64,000 nt of DNA, taken from Corella eumyota. Lineage: Eukaryota > Chordata > Ascidiacea > Phlebobranchia > Corellidae. A model generated the notes under the pieces. The model ran no database searches, had not been told where the DNA came from, and was given only the letters and a program-made list of their open reading frames with translations. Positions 36,301-43,906 of the stretch are shown here, piece by piece. Made by a program: the position numbers and the translations under genes. The DNA lies in contig OY720098.1 in the NCBI GenBank assembly GCA_963082875.1, positions 2,542,001 through 2,606,000 of the forward strand, in the 5' to 3' direction. The number at the start of each line of letters is the position of its first letter. Positions within the stretch are counted from its first letter, which is position 1.

Positions 36301-39300
36301 TATTGTTAGGTGCATATAATATCTTCGGATTGCTGGTTAAAACATGAATTAGAATTCCTAGATTATGTTTTTGATGTCCTGTTAAGAAAAAGTCTTCAGA
36401 TTTTTTTGTTCCCTTTTTTGTTTTATGATCGTCATTAATATTTTTGCCACATAATAAAGGTTGTACTGCCAACCATATTTCAAGTAGATCAAGGTTTTTA
36501 GATTTTTTATGATTCGTTGTTGTTTTGTTTAGTTGTGTTGTTGAGTTTAGGTTGGGAGATTGGGTGGTGGTCAATGAATCTAAAAATTAAATATTTAATT
36601 TAACACTAAATTTCTTTATAAACCATATATGTAAAAAAAACAACATAAAAAGTTTTTAAAATAATTAAAAAAAACCTACTAACAGAATAAGTTATATTCA
36701 TTTTAGTTGGATAAATGAATATGAAATCCTGAATTAAACAAAATAGACTGCCAAAAAAATTGTATTTTTTTTACCTGTATTATTAACATCTTTTAAATCC
36801 AATTCAACACAAGAATTTTTAGGAATGAATTTTGCTAAAGTTGACAAAGAATTTAAATATTTTGACAACTTGTTCAAGTCGTTTATACTTATCATAACTG
36901 ACTCCAAATTATTTTCCAACTTGTTGAATTTTGTTACTTGGCTACTTGAGTTAGAAAATTCAGAAATATAATCTAACAATGCAGTATTGTTCACTTGTCG
37001 AAAAAGTTCGCTTGAGAGGGAATTTAATTTGGCAACGCTGCTGTTTGTGCACAAAAAATTGTTGGAAACACTGGTAGTGTTTTGCTGAATCGACAAAATT
37101 TTTGAATTTTGGTCGCAAATTAAAAATCGAAGGCTTTGTGGGGTAAAAAGAATACTTTCTAGAGCTAAGAGTGTCCCAAACTGTTGATTAGTGTCATTTG
37201 CATAAGAATCCAATAAACCGTCGTCACCATATAACGCCATTAACAATAAAGGTTGTATTACATTATTAGATTGATTGTCTATTATTCCAGATTGCTTATG
37301 TTTTACAGAGTTACTTGATTTTAAAATGGTTTTCATTAATTTTGGTATCTTTGTAAGTGAATGGAAATGAAATAAAGAATAGGGGAAATTTACACTTCTT
37401 TTAATTATTTTGTGATTTTGGGTTGAAAAGTCTTGATATTTTGATATAGTTGTGCTATATTCTAATAGCTTAGAAATATTGATTGTTGAATTTAGGATAT
37501 TATTGGCTTGGTCAGATGGTAATGACAAATTTTTGTTCAGATACTCATAAAATTCACTTGAATTTTTAAGAATTTGAAAAACATGAATTTTTGGAGTTTT
37601 TGTGTTTTGAAATTGTTCATTAAATTTGTCAGAAGTTTTTGATAGGTTTGTTACTGCAGCATCGAAGTTAATAATGTCCTGGTTTAGGCTTATATTATGT
37701 AGTTGACTGCTATTTGCCCATGCATGATGTAAGTCCTCTAGAAATGGTCCAATTCTATAAAAAAATTAAAGAATAAAAAAATAAAAGAGAAAATTACGGA
37801 CCAAAAGTACAAGAATAAGTAAGCAAGGATTAAGTCCTTTTGAGAAATAGTAAGGACCATGAAGTACAAGCGATCCAAAAACTATAATTAAGTTAGAAAT
37901 AAAAAAATTATTTTTTTTTTTTTTGATATTGCAGTGGAAATCAATCCCAGAGCCTTCAACTTAAAGTCTAATGCATCTACACTTATTAATTTCTATTAAG
38001 ACATCAAATAATATGATTAAATGTAACTCACGCTGATCTGTTATAGATGGGGTATCCATAAACATCAGTTCCGTCCACATCAGGACAGAATTCCTGGAGA
38101 ACTGCCAACATGCCGGCACTTGGAAGAGGCTGGGGGTTAAAATATGCTAAAACAACATAAACGTTAAAAATATTTTCATAAAAAAAGGTATTTTTTCCCC
38201 TAAGAATAATGGAAAATATGAAACAAAAACGAATAAAATATAAAATTATTGCACTAGTAAAATCATGTAAAGTTTATAGTTTATAAATTTATTTATAATT
38301 TTTAAACTTCTTATTAAATCTTTTAAATTTTTAAAAAACCGTAATGTTTAATAATTTCAGTACTTTAATATTATATTTATAATAAATTATTAATTGACCT
38401 AGTATTTTATTGACATATTTTACTGATTTAAAAAAAAATTTAAAAACTTACTTTGAGCATATTTTTGAACTGGTTGTTTTCCTCTAAGACCATATAACAG
38501 AAAAAATAAAACCAATGGGGTTGCAAGTTCGAATACCGTCACCCACTAAAAAACAATAAATATTTTAAAATTAAAATAGTTTAAAGGAACTATACTGAAG
38601 TAGAAAATAGTGTTCAAATTTTAGGAAAATAAAAGTTACAAAAAGTAAAAATTAAATAAAAAAGTAAAATTATAAAAGAATTGTGAATTTAACACAGTTA
38701 TGGCCCGTTCACACGGCGTACGCAATGCAACGTAAGATTGCGCAACCATTTGAAATGAACAGAGTCGTTCACACGTACGAAAGTTTGCGAAAGTTACGTA
38801 AGATTTTGTAAAGTTTTGTGGCTGAAGCGAAAGTTACGCAAGATTTTGTAAAGTTTTGTAGCTGAAGCGAAAGTTACGCAAGATTTTGTAAAGTTTTGTA
38901 GCTGAAGCGAAAGTTACGCAAGATTTTGTAAAGTTTTGTAGCTGAAGCGAAAGTTACGCAAGATTTTGTAAAGTTTTGTAGCTGAAGCGAAAGTTACGCA
39001 AGATTTTGTAAAGTTTTGTAGCTGAAGCGAAAGTTACGCAAGATTTTGTAAAGTTTTGTAGCTGAAGCGAAATTTACGCAAGATTTCGTAAGCGGTAAAT
39101 TTTTATTAAATATTTTTATAAAAATTTAAAAAGAATTCCCTAGAACTCGTAAAGTTACGTAACGCAGCGCAACGCAACGTTACCATGTCGTGTGAACAGG
39201 CCTTTACATAAAAAAATTGCAATAAATTTTAAAAAATTTACCAAAAAATTTTGAAAAAAGCAAACAAAACGATATTTCACCACGTGAAACGTCACAGTGT

Positions 39301-42300
39301 ACCACGTGACAAAACAGCTGATCTATTGTTCGAATACAAAACAAATATTGACTGGTCAAGCGCTAAAATGTTTTGGACTAACAACATTGGACAACCCAAC
39401 AAAGTGGGTTCCGGTCTTATATATTGGTTATAACACACTACCTGTAATCGATATATTTTCCTATATCAGCTTGCATACCTTTTTATTCATTATCAACAAT
39501 TTTACCGATACAAAATGAAACGTCAAAGCAATAAATAAAATAATAAGAAAAGTTTTTTTTTATTTTTTTTTATTTTTTAGTTATGCTGGTTTTTCGCGCA
39601 TTGATAAAAGTAAATAATAAATACGATATACAAATAATATTACAACAATGCGACGGGAAAAAATGACAAAATTAATTTAATGATTTAAAACATGCCAAAA
39701 GTATTAATAAAACAGAAGTTACTAAATTAATTTAAAGAAAAGTTATATTTTATATTATAACGCAATCACCAAACCCAATAAAACAAATATATTTTGTTCA
39801 GTAAAACTGCTATAATATAAGAGCCGTAGCAGTTTGTATATTAAAATGCCTGTTTGTGGTTTGTTGGAACTATTCTAAAATTTGGGTTTGGTGACCATGT
39901 CATAACATACTTAAAATCTTTATGTAAACATTAATACTTTTGGCATGTTTTAAATCATTAAATTGATTTTGTCATTTTTTTTCTGTCGCATTGTTGTAAT
40001 ATTAATTGTATATCACATTTATTATTTACTTTTATCAATGTGCGAAAAAACAAAATAAAAAAAAAACAAATATATTTTGCTCAGTAAAACTGCTTTAATA
40101 TAAGTTCTGTAGCAGTTTGCATATTAAAATGCCTGTTTGTGGTTTGTTGTAACAATTCTTAATAAAACATATATAGAAAAAACCTCCTTTTAAATACATT
40201 AATAAGACAAAATCCAGACTTGGTATAAGGTCTACAAAATTTTAACTAAAGTTTATTTAAGATACAAGCTCTGGTAAAAAAGGCCGTTATACTTAGGCTG
40301 CAAAGTCGACCTTTTTTTGTATACATCTTTATCCTCGATGTGGGAAAGTCAAATGCGCGACTTAAACATAGAGTAACATTAGTTACCCCAACCCAGTCTC
40401 GAGTTGCCTGTGGTAGTTTGGGATATTATAGATTATAATTGCCCGATAATTATGCTGCTGATTAAGCGCTGGCTCAGCAGGAGTTCGTACCGTTTATAGC
40501 GACTTAGTCAAGAGCGCTACAGCATAAGGTCAGTGGGGGTTGAACCCACGACCTCATGTGTGGTGTAGCAAGTTTTCTTACCACTACACCACGCTACGGG
40601 TGCATGGTCACTTATAGATTGCTCTTAAAAGTTCTATTACTTTTAATATTCCATATAACGATTTTTATTAAACTCATCTTTAACGTTTTCTTACCGGTGA
40701 TTTTCTTTTAAGTAAATAGTTTTTCCAAACTAGAATACAAAACGAACTTTGGCTGATTTTTTCTCGCAAATATTCCCTAAAGCTTGACATTTTAGTTATA
40801 TTAATTGCATAGATAAATAAATACTTTAAAAATAAATGTTAAACTGTAAAAAAATAATTGATTTTGCTTTAAAAATTACTTAATATTTGGGCTAATAAAA
40901 TCTACATAACTCAACCTAATATAATAAAAAATATGTATAGCTTAAAATTAATTAGTTTAGATCCTTTTTTCATCTGACTGTTGCAATTAATTTCGTGTAT
41001 TTTTAGATCTAATTATAGATTTAAAAATTAATGATATTGTAGATTATGCGTAAACTAAAATATCGTTCCTGCAACAAAATATAAAAAAAAATGCGAAAAG
41101 AAACCTGCAAAAACTATTTTTTTCTATTTTATTCTATTTTTACGTAATACTATTTTTTTATTTTTAAAACGCGATATTTTACAAATAAATATAAATTCTA
41201 ATAAAAAACTAATCTATTTTTTTATTTAAGCATTTAAATGGCGCTGAAAAATGTTAAAAAAATGCACATTCCACATTTTGTTTATTGTCCAGTTCCTTAT
41301 AAATGCCGGAAATACTTCCAAATATATCGTGTTACAATATTGTTGCAAAATATCGAATTGCAGAGAATACCAAGAATTTTAATTCTTATTATTGTAACGA
41401 TAAAAACAAACTTGATAAAAAAAATATTTTTTGAGAAAAGAATTTTTTATTTTTACGATGTAGCTATAGTAGATATAATATTAAAACCGATTTATTAAAT
41501 ACTTTTACCTATTTTAATTTATCCCGTCGCATTGTTGTAATATTAATTGTATATCGTATTAATTATTTACTTTTATCAATGTGCAAAAAAACAAAATAAA
41601 AAAAAATAAAATAGAGCTGCCTATAATAATCTAAAATAAACAACTTACTTAAATCTTAACCAACATATATTATTTTGCTTGTTAAAATATAAAATATTAT
41701 AAACGCTAATAACACACGTAAGTTTAAAGTGTTACAGTTACATTTAATACGATTCCTTGCGCTTTAGTTAGCAAACTTAACAAATCTACTAATTAGTTTT
41801 TACTAATGTTGTTTAAACTATCGTTAAACCCTTACTAAAATATTTTTAACTGCGACGCGTATAGCAAAAAATCCAGTAAAAACTGCTTTAATTTTAAATA
41901 CCTAAAATAACATACGGCGCCCTTACAAAACTTATTATCTTTTCTACCAAAAAAGAAAACCGTTTTCCAACCAAACAATATTAATGGAGAAATAGACACC
42001 GGTGCCTTTTGTCTATTTAATAAAGAATCTGGTTGTGACGTCATAATATTGCTTTTATCCGATAGACAAACGAAACAGCACTTCAGCGAAAGGTGTTTTT
42101 GTGAACTTTGGAACGCTAGTTAAGCGTTTAAGATATTAAAATGAAACTGCGTGGAAAAGTAGTTGAGATCTTTTCAAGTGTTAGGGTCTTAAGTTTGATT
42201 CCCATGCCCTGCAATTTTAGGGGTTTAAAAATACAATATTTTAGATTGTAAAGTTACTTAAAAAAAAAAAAAATTTCAAAAAAAAAGAAATGTAGTAATA

Positions 42301-43311
42301 AATAAATATAAAAAAGTTTGCCATATATTGCTATAAATGTTTATAACTTTAATAAATAAGAAAGTATATAATACAACACCCAATTTTTTGTTGCTTATTA
42401 AAATAATAATATAATTTTACAACTAAAGCCTGTTGTATAACCCATATTGTCTAAATTTTAATAAAGTTTTTATGTGCAAGAAATGTTTAATATTAAAAAC
42501 TTAATATTATATTTAAATTTTCTTTTTTTTATATTCTGATAGCAATATACTGTGTAATTTATTGCAAAAAATACTTAAACTAAATAAAAAATGATCCATA
42601 CTTTTAATGCTTACTAATTAATATAACTAAGTATGGGATAAATGCATAGACGGCTTTATTCCAGATGGGAAGTCTTTTCAGATAGTTTTATATTCAATTT
42701 AAACCATTTCCTTAGTTCTCAAATAAACTTCCTTTTTAATTTAATAGCCCTAATAAGCATAAGGCATATTTAGTTGTGCATTTATACAATATAGGCCACT
42801 TGTTGTAGGTTAAATTCCTACAATAGCACATAACCAAAGCTAATTTATAACTGTATTGACTTAAAGAATAGACAAAAAGCTAGGTATTTTTACTGATAAT
42901 AATAACCACAATTTTATGTAATTATATTTCAGCAATTTTATGTAATTATATTTTTGTAATTATATTTTAGGTTCAATCCCCACTGCTCTCATGGTGCAGC
43001 GCCCTTAAGTAAGGCGCTATAAACAGTATGGACTTCTGCTGGGCCAGCACTTAATCAGCAGTCTAATTACTGGGCAATTTTAATCTACAATATCCCAAAC
43101 TGCTAAAGGCAACTCGAGACTGGGTCGAAGTAACAGTTGTTACTCTATGTTTAGGTCGCGTTTCGACCTTCGAACATCAAGAAAAAAGATATACAAAAAA
43201 AAAATTAGGAAATATGTCAAATAGAAATATAAATTAGTTACTTACATAGTTTCTAATTTTCAGTTTCCAATTCTTCCACAAAAGAATCAAAAGTTGAAGA
43301 AAAAATCCCAT
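21304..43311 (-). CDS. abca1/4/7: Full-length ABCA transporter, ABCA1/4/7 subgroup
   Basis: 29 exons: 43311-43246, 38545-38452, 38146-38032, 37754-36775, 36579-36146, 35988-35032, 34870-34574, 34117-33917, 33552-33429, 32711-32551, 32303-32174, 31734-31579, 31443-31338, 31214-31147, 30766-30554, 30398-29974, 29390-29275, 29111-28266, 27645-27513, 27053-26786, 26489-26177, 25595-25439, 25272-25149, 25037-24926, 24690-24528, 24058-23875, 23240-23035, 22366-22076 and 21450-21304. About 2,500 residues against roughly 2,270 in human ABCA4. Order: [15 protein letters not shown] start, large Asn-rich ectodomain, TM domain 1 ([17 protein letters not shown]), NBD1 ([38 protein letters not shown]), acidic/Ser linker, ectodomain 2, TM domain 2 ([21 protein letters not shown]), NBD2 ([35 protein letters not shown]). 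All ATPase motifs are intact in both halves, so it should be active. Family role: ATP-driven lipid or retinoid-lipid translocation. The C-terminus is acidic ([12 protein letters not shown]). It stops at 21259 if exon 29 is read on; otherwise an exon is missing. Confidence 0.93.
21489..21779 (+). mobile_element. tRNA-derived SINE, full length
   Basis: Starts ACCGGCAGCG, intact A and B boxes, both body stems intact, tail AAAGCCATATACAAAC. Between the last two ABCA exons, antisense, tail-to-tail with the next copy. Confidence 0.92.
21785..22052 (-). mobile_element. tRNA-derived SINE, opposite strand, lacks 3' tail
   Basis: Runs from CAGCGTGGTGTAGTAG (minus strand) to the CATAAGTTGACC region. 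The terminal GAGGATAAAG tail is gone and there is a small insertion near 21895-21920. Forms an inverted pair with 21489-21779. Confidence 0.85.
22655..23000. mobile_element. MITE with GTTCACACG-type ends and a long palindrome
   Basis: Same family as 38702-39208: shares AATGAACAGAGTCGTTCACACGTA, the AAATCTTACGTAA-type core, GATTTCGTAAGCGG and CCCTAGAACTCGTAAAG, and ends CGTGTGAACA. The left part has become a hairpin: arms 22655-22697 and 22707-22750 are complementary over 43-44 bases with a single one-base indel and a 9-base loop. In an ABCA intron. Non-autonomous; no transposase seen. Confidence 0.75.
23547..23823 (+). mobile_element. tRNA-derived SINE, near full length
   Basis: Starts ACCGGCAGCTTGG. 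The second arm of the first body stem (GGCGCT) is reduced to a short remnant after GCGCCCTAAGTTGC. Tail present. ABCA intron, antisense. Confidence 0.9.
24100..24339 (+). mobile_element. tRNA-derived SINE, diverged and internally deleted
   Basis: Head GGCAGTGTGGTGCGGTGGTTAG and B box present; most of the segment from the first stem to the AATCAGCAG segment is lost; tail ATAAATAAATAC plus A-run. Older than its neighbours. Starts only about 40 bases from an ABCA exon acceptor. Confidence 0.8.
25731..26021 (+). mobile_element. tRNA-derived SINE, full length
   Basis: ACCGGCAGTG start, B box GGTTCAATCCC, both body stems, GAGGATAAAAATATATAC tail. ABCA intron, antisense. Little diverged, so probably young. 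Confidence 0.92.
26520..26773 (+). mobile_element. tRNA-derived SINE, 5'-truncated
   Basis: Begins in the B-box region (GTGGGTTTAATCGCCC) and continues through both body stems to a degenerate tail AAAGAGATAGATAAAAAAA. Its 5' edge is only about 30 bases from the acceptor of ABCA exon 26489-26177, so it may cover the branch-point region. Confidence 0.85.
27093..27383 (-). mobile_element. tRNA-derived SINE, full length
   Basis: Reads ACCGGCAGCG to AAAGATATATAC on the minus strand, sense to ABCA. With the plus-strand copy at 27752-28045 it makes an inverted pair about 370 bases apart, flanking exon 27645-27513. Confidence 0.92.
27752..28045 (+). mobile_element. tRNA-derived SINE, full length
   Basis: Starts ACCGACAGCATGG. 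The A box is slightly changed, the first stem is mutated (TAGTGCC/GTCGCTA), and the tail is AAAGATATACATAAAAAAA. Antisense to ABCA. Confidence 0.9.
30862..31109 (-). mobile_element. tRNA-derived SINE, diverged
   Basis: Recognisable from ACTGGTGGTGTGGAG to CCACATTGAGT on the minus strand. Tail lost; head and B box (GTTCAAACTC) degraded. An old copy in the intron between ABCA exons 30766-30554 and 31214-31147, sense. Confidence 0.75.
31860..32152 (+). mobile_element. tRNA-derived SINE with paired changes in its first stem
   Basis: Full length. The first body hairpin reads TAGCACC(cttgagtaa)GGTGCTA, so both arms differ from the usual TAGCGCC/GGCGCTA while pairing is kept. ABCA intron, antisense. 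Confidence 0.9.
32370..32530 (+). repeat. Diverged interspersed repeat fragment
   Basis: Partner of 13615-13790: shares GTTTGTGGTGTGC, TAAGTTGCAACC and GAGTTATCAAC in order. Unnamed and old; class unknown. Confidence 0.35.
32783..33073 (-). mobile_element. tRNA-derived SINE, diverged
   Basis: All body segments are recognisable on the minus strand but with many changes, including a destroyed B box. One of the oldest copies in the window. ABCA intron, sense. Confidence 0.75.
33583..33772 (+). repeat. GGGTTTGGTGACC interspersed repeat, full copy
   Basis: GCTGGGTTTGGTGACCATG through TTTTGGCATGTTTTAAAT, GTCGCATTGTTGTA and TTTACTTTTATCAATGCGCG to an A-rich end. Four other copies in the window (39560-39780, 39884-40062, 41520-41605, 53979-54088). 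No tRNA head, no coding, no inverted ends noticed; family not identified. Confidence 0.65.
37925..38000 (-). mobile_element. Possible tRNA-like SINE head fragment
   Basis: The minus strand reads AGTGTAGATGCATTAGACTTT, then CTCTGGGATTGATTTCCACTG, shaped like the A and B boxes of a tRNA gene but mutated. Resembles the fragment at 17087 more than the main SINE. Weak. Confidence 0.3.
38702..39208. mobile_element. MITE with GTTCACACG ends enclosing a 40-bp tandem array
   Basis: Ends GGCCCGTTCACACG and CGTGTGAACAGGCC are inverted repeats. The left segment shares TGCGCAACCATTT.GAAATGAACAGAGTCG with 22655-23000, and the right shares CCCTAGAACTCGTAAAG. Between them lies the 40-bp array. Non-autonomous; no coding. 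Confidence 0.8.
38821..39090 (+). repeat. 40-bp tandem array inside the MITE
   Basis: Unit GCTGAAGCGAAAGTTACGCA followed by AGATTTTGTAAAGTTTTGTA, starting at 38821, 38861, 38901, 38941, 38981, 39021 and (partial) 39061. A diverged unit precedes it at about 38779. The inner copies are identical, so the expansion is recent. Not CRISPR: no spacers. Confidence 0.95.
39560..39780 (-). repeat. GGGTTTGGTGACC interspersed repeat, inverted copy
   Basis: Minus strand: GGGTTTGGTGATTGCG, then TTTTGGCATGTTTTAAAT, GTCGCATTGTTGTA and a T-rich plus-strand end matching the A-rich 3' end. It faces the plus-strand copy at 39884, so the two form an inverted pair about 100 bases apart. Confidence 0.65.
39781..40155 (+). 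repeat. Direct duplication flanking a repeat copy
   Basis: AAACAAATATATTTTGTTCAGTAAAACTGCT... to GCCTGTTTGTGGTTTGTTG occurs at about 39781-39868 and again at about 40064-40151 (offset about 283). A GGGTTTGGTGACC repeat copy (39884-40062) lies between. Confidence 0.75.
39884..40062 (+). repeat. GGGTTTGGTGACC interspersed repeat, full copy
   Basis: GGGTTTGGTGACCATGTCATAAC through CTGTCGCATTGTTGTAATATT to TTATCAATGTGCG and an A-rich end. The closest match to 33583-33772. Confidence 0.65.
40312..40603 (-). mobile_element. tRNA-derived SINE, full length
   Basis: Minus strand from GTAGCGTGGTGTAGTGGTAAG to AAAGATGTATAC. Intact A and B boxes. ABCA intron 1, sense, ending about 90 bases from the alternative first exon. 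Confidence 0.9.
40695..40790 (-). CDS. Alternative first coding exon of the ABCA gene
   Basis: The minus strand reads ATG and 32 codons to a GTAAGA donor, ending in phase 0 exactly as the first exon at 43311-43246 does. The product starts [14 protein letters not shown] and ends [15 protein letters not shown], which carries the WKN(x)L(x)KR motif of ABCA amino termini, parallel to [14 protein letters not shown] of the upstream first exon. Spliced to 38545 it gives [13 protein letters not shown], a typical ABCA sequence. It implies a second promoter inside intron 1. Confidence 0.7.
41520..41605 (+). repeat. GGGTTTGGTGACC interspersed repeat, 3' part
   Basis: CCGTCGCATTGTTGTAATATT, then ATATCGTATTAATTATTTAC, then ATCAATGTGC and an A-rich end. 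5' part missing, which would suit a retroposed element. Confidence 0.55.
41916..42044 (-). CDS. Possible third alternative first exon of the ABCA gene
   Basis: ATG with 43 open codons to a GTATGT donor, again phase 0. Starts [12 protein letters not shown] and ends [19 protein letters not shown]. The hydrophobic-WK-basic pattern loosely resembles the other two starts, but WKN is WKT. Much weaker than the exon at 40695-40790; could be chance. Confidence 0.3.
42036..42043. promoter_or_regulatory. Palindromic CRE-type site
   Basis: TGACGTCA, the full cAMP-response-element palindrome, overlaps the ATG of the possible third ABCA first exon. A good match to CREB/ATF sites, but the function is unproven. 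Confidence 0.4.
42150..42225 (+). mobile_element. Possible tRNA-like SINE head fragment
   Basis: GTGGAAAAGTAGTTGAGATC, then TCTTAAGTTTGATTCCCATGC: box-like segments at tRNA spacing. Related in look to 17087. Weak. Confidence 0.3.
42970..43202 (+). mobile_element. tRNA-derived SINE, 5'-truncated
   Basis: Begins at the B box (GGTTCAATCCCCACTG). Body stems present; ends AAAGATATACAAAAAAA. Only about 45 bases downstream of ABCA exon 1 in the direction of transcription, antisense. Confidence 0.88.
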
Positions 43312-43906
43312 TTTCTTTTCTTGTGGAAAATAATATTAATTTCCCTTTAATTACGTTACATTATTTTTATGATTTTTGTTTGAACTTAAACTTATTATGT
43401 CTGTAAAAATATTATAAAATCTTTAGCTAGTATTGGTCCAGTGTTGAAATACTTACTAAATTACCCTTTAAAGGTTATTTTATTGTGTAATGTTCATTTT
43501 TTTAAAACAAAAACATATTTCAAAACAAAATCTTGTGCAACAATTTTTTTTTTGTTTTTAATGTGCTAAATCAGCTGATTCAGAATATTAGCTCAAGCAT
43601 GACCTAAAGTTGTGCAAGATTTTTATCTATTTAAAGATTTTAATTTCTACTTAAAACTTTTAAATTTTTACCTATCCGTTCTAATAAAAAAATTTATACA
43701 ATAAATAAAATTAAATATATTAATATTTTGTTAGGTAAATTATGAATTAAACTCGAAACAGCTTGAATTACTAAATACACAACACTAAAGCAACGAAGTA
43801 GTTTTATTTTTAGTACCGCATAATTACTATTCTATTAAACCTTGTAAGTCTACCCTTAACCTTCATTTTTAGTTTTAATTTTTTTATTACTTAGTTGTGT
43901 GTTAAA
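43312..43906. promoter_or_regulatory. Shared divergent upstream region of ABCA and CFAP410
   Basis: The 595 bases between two start codons on opposite strands must hold both upstream promoters. No TATA box or strong motif is obvious in the AT-rich sequence. Confidence 0.5.

Larger units (their letters stand above)
38546..43245. other. Large first intron of the ABCA gene
   Basis: About 4.7 kb between exons 1 and 2, by far the longest intron of the gene. It holds a GTTCACACG MITE, three copies of the GGGTTTGGTGACC repeat, two SINEs, and the alternative first exon(s). The remainder is AT-rich with no other exon seen; small plus-strand reading frames here show no domain. Confidence 0.7.

Noticed and set aside
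38821-39090. CRISPR array
   Set aside because: The 40-bp units are directly contiguous with no spacers, lie within a MITE, and the genome is eukaryotic.
41238-41498. 86-residue plus-strand reading frame in ABCA intron 1
   Set aside because: Low-complexity Ile/Lys composition, no domain, no splice context; expected by chance in AT-rich DNA.
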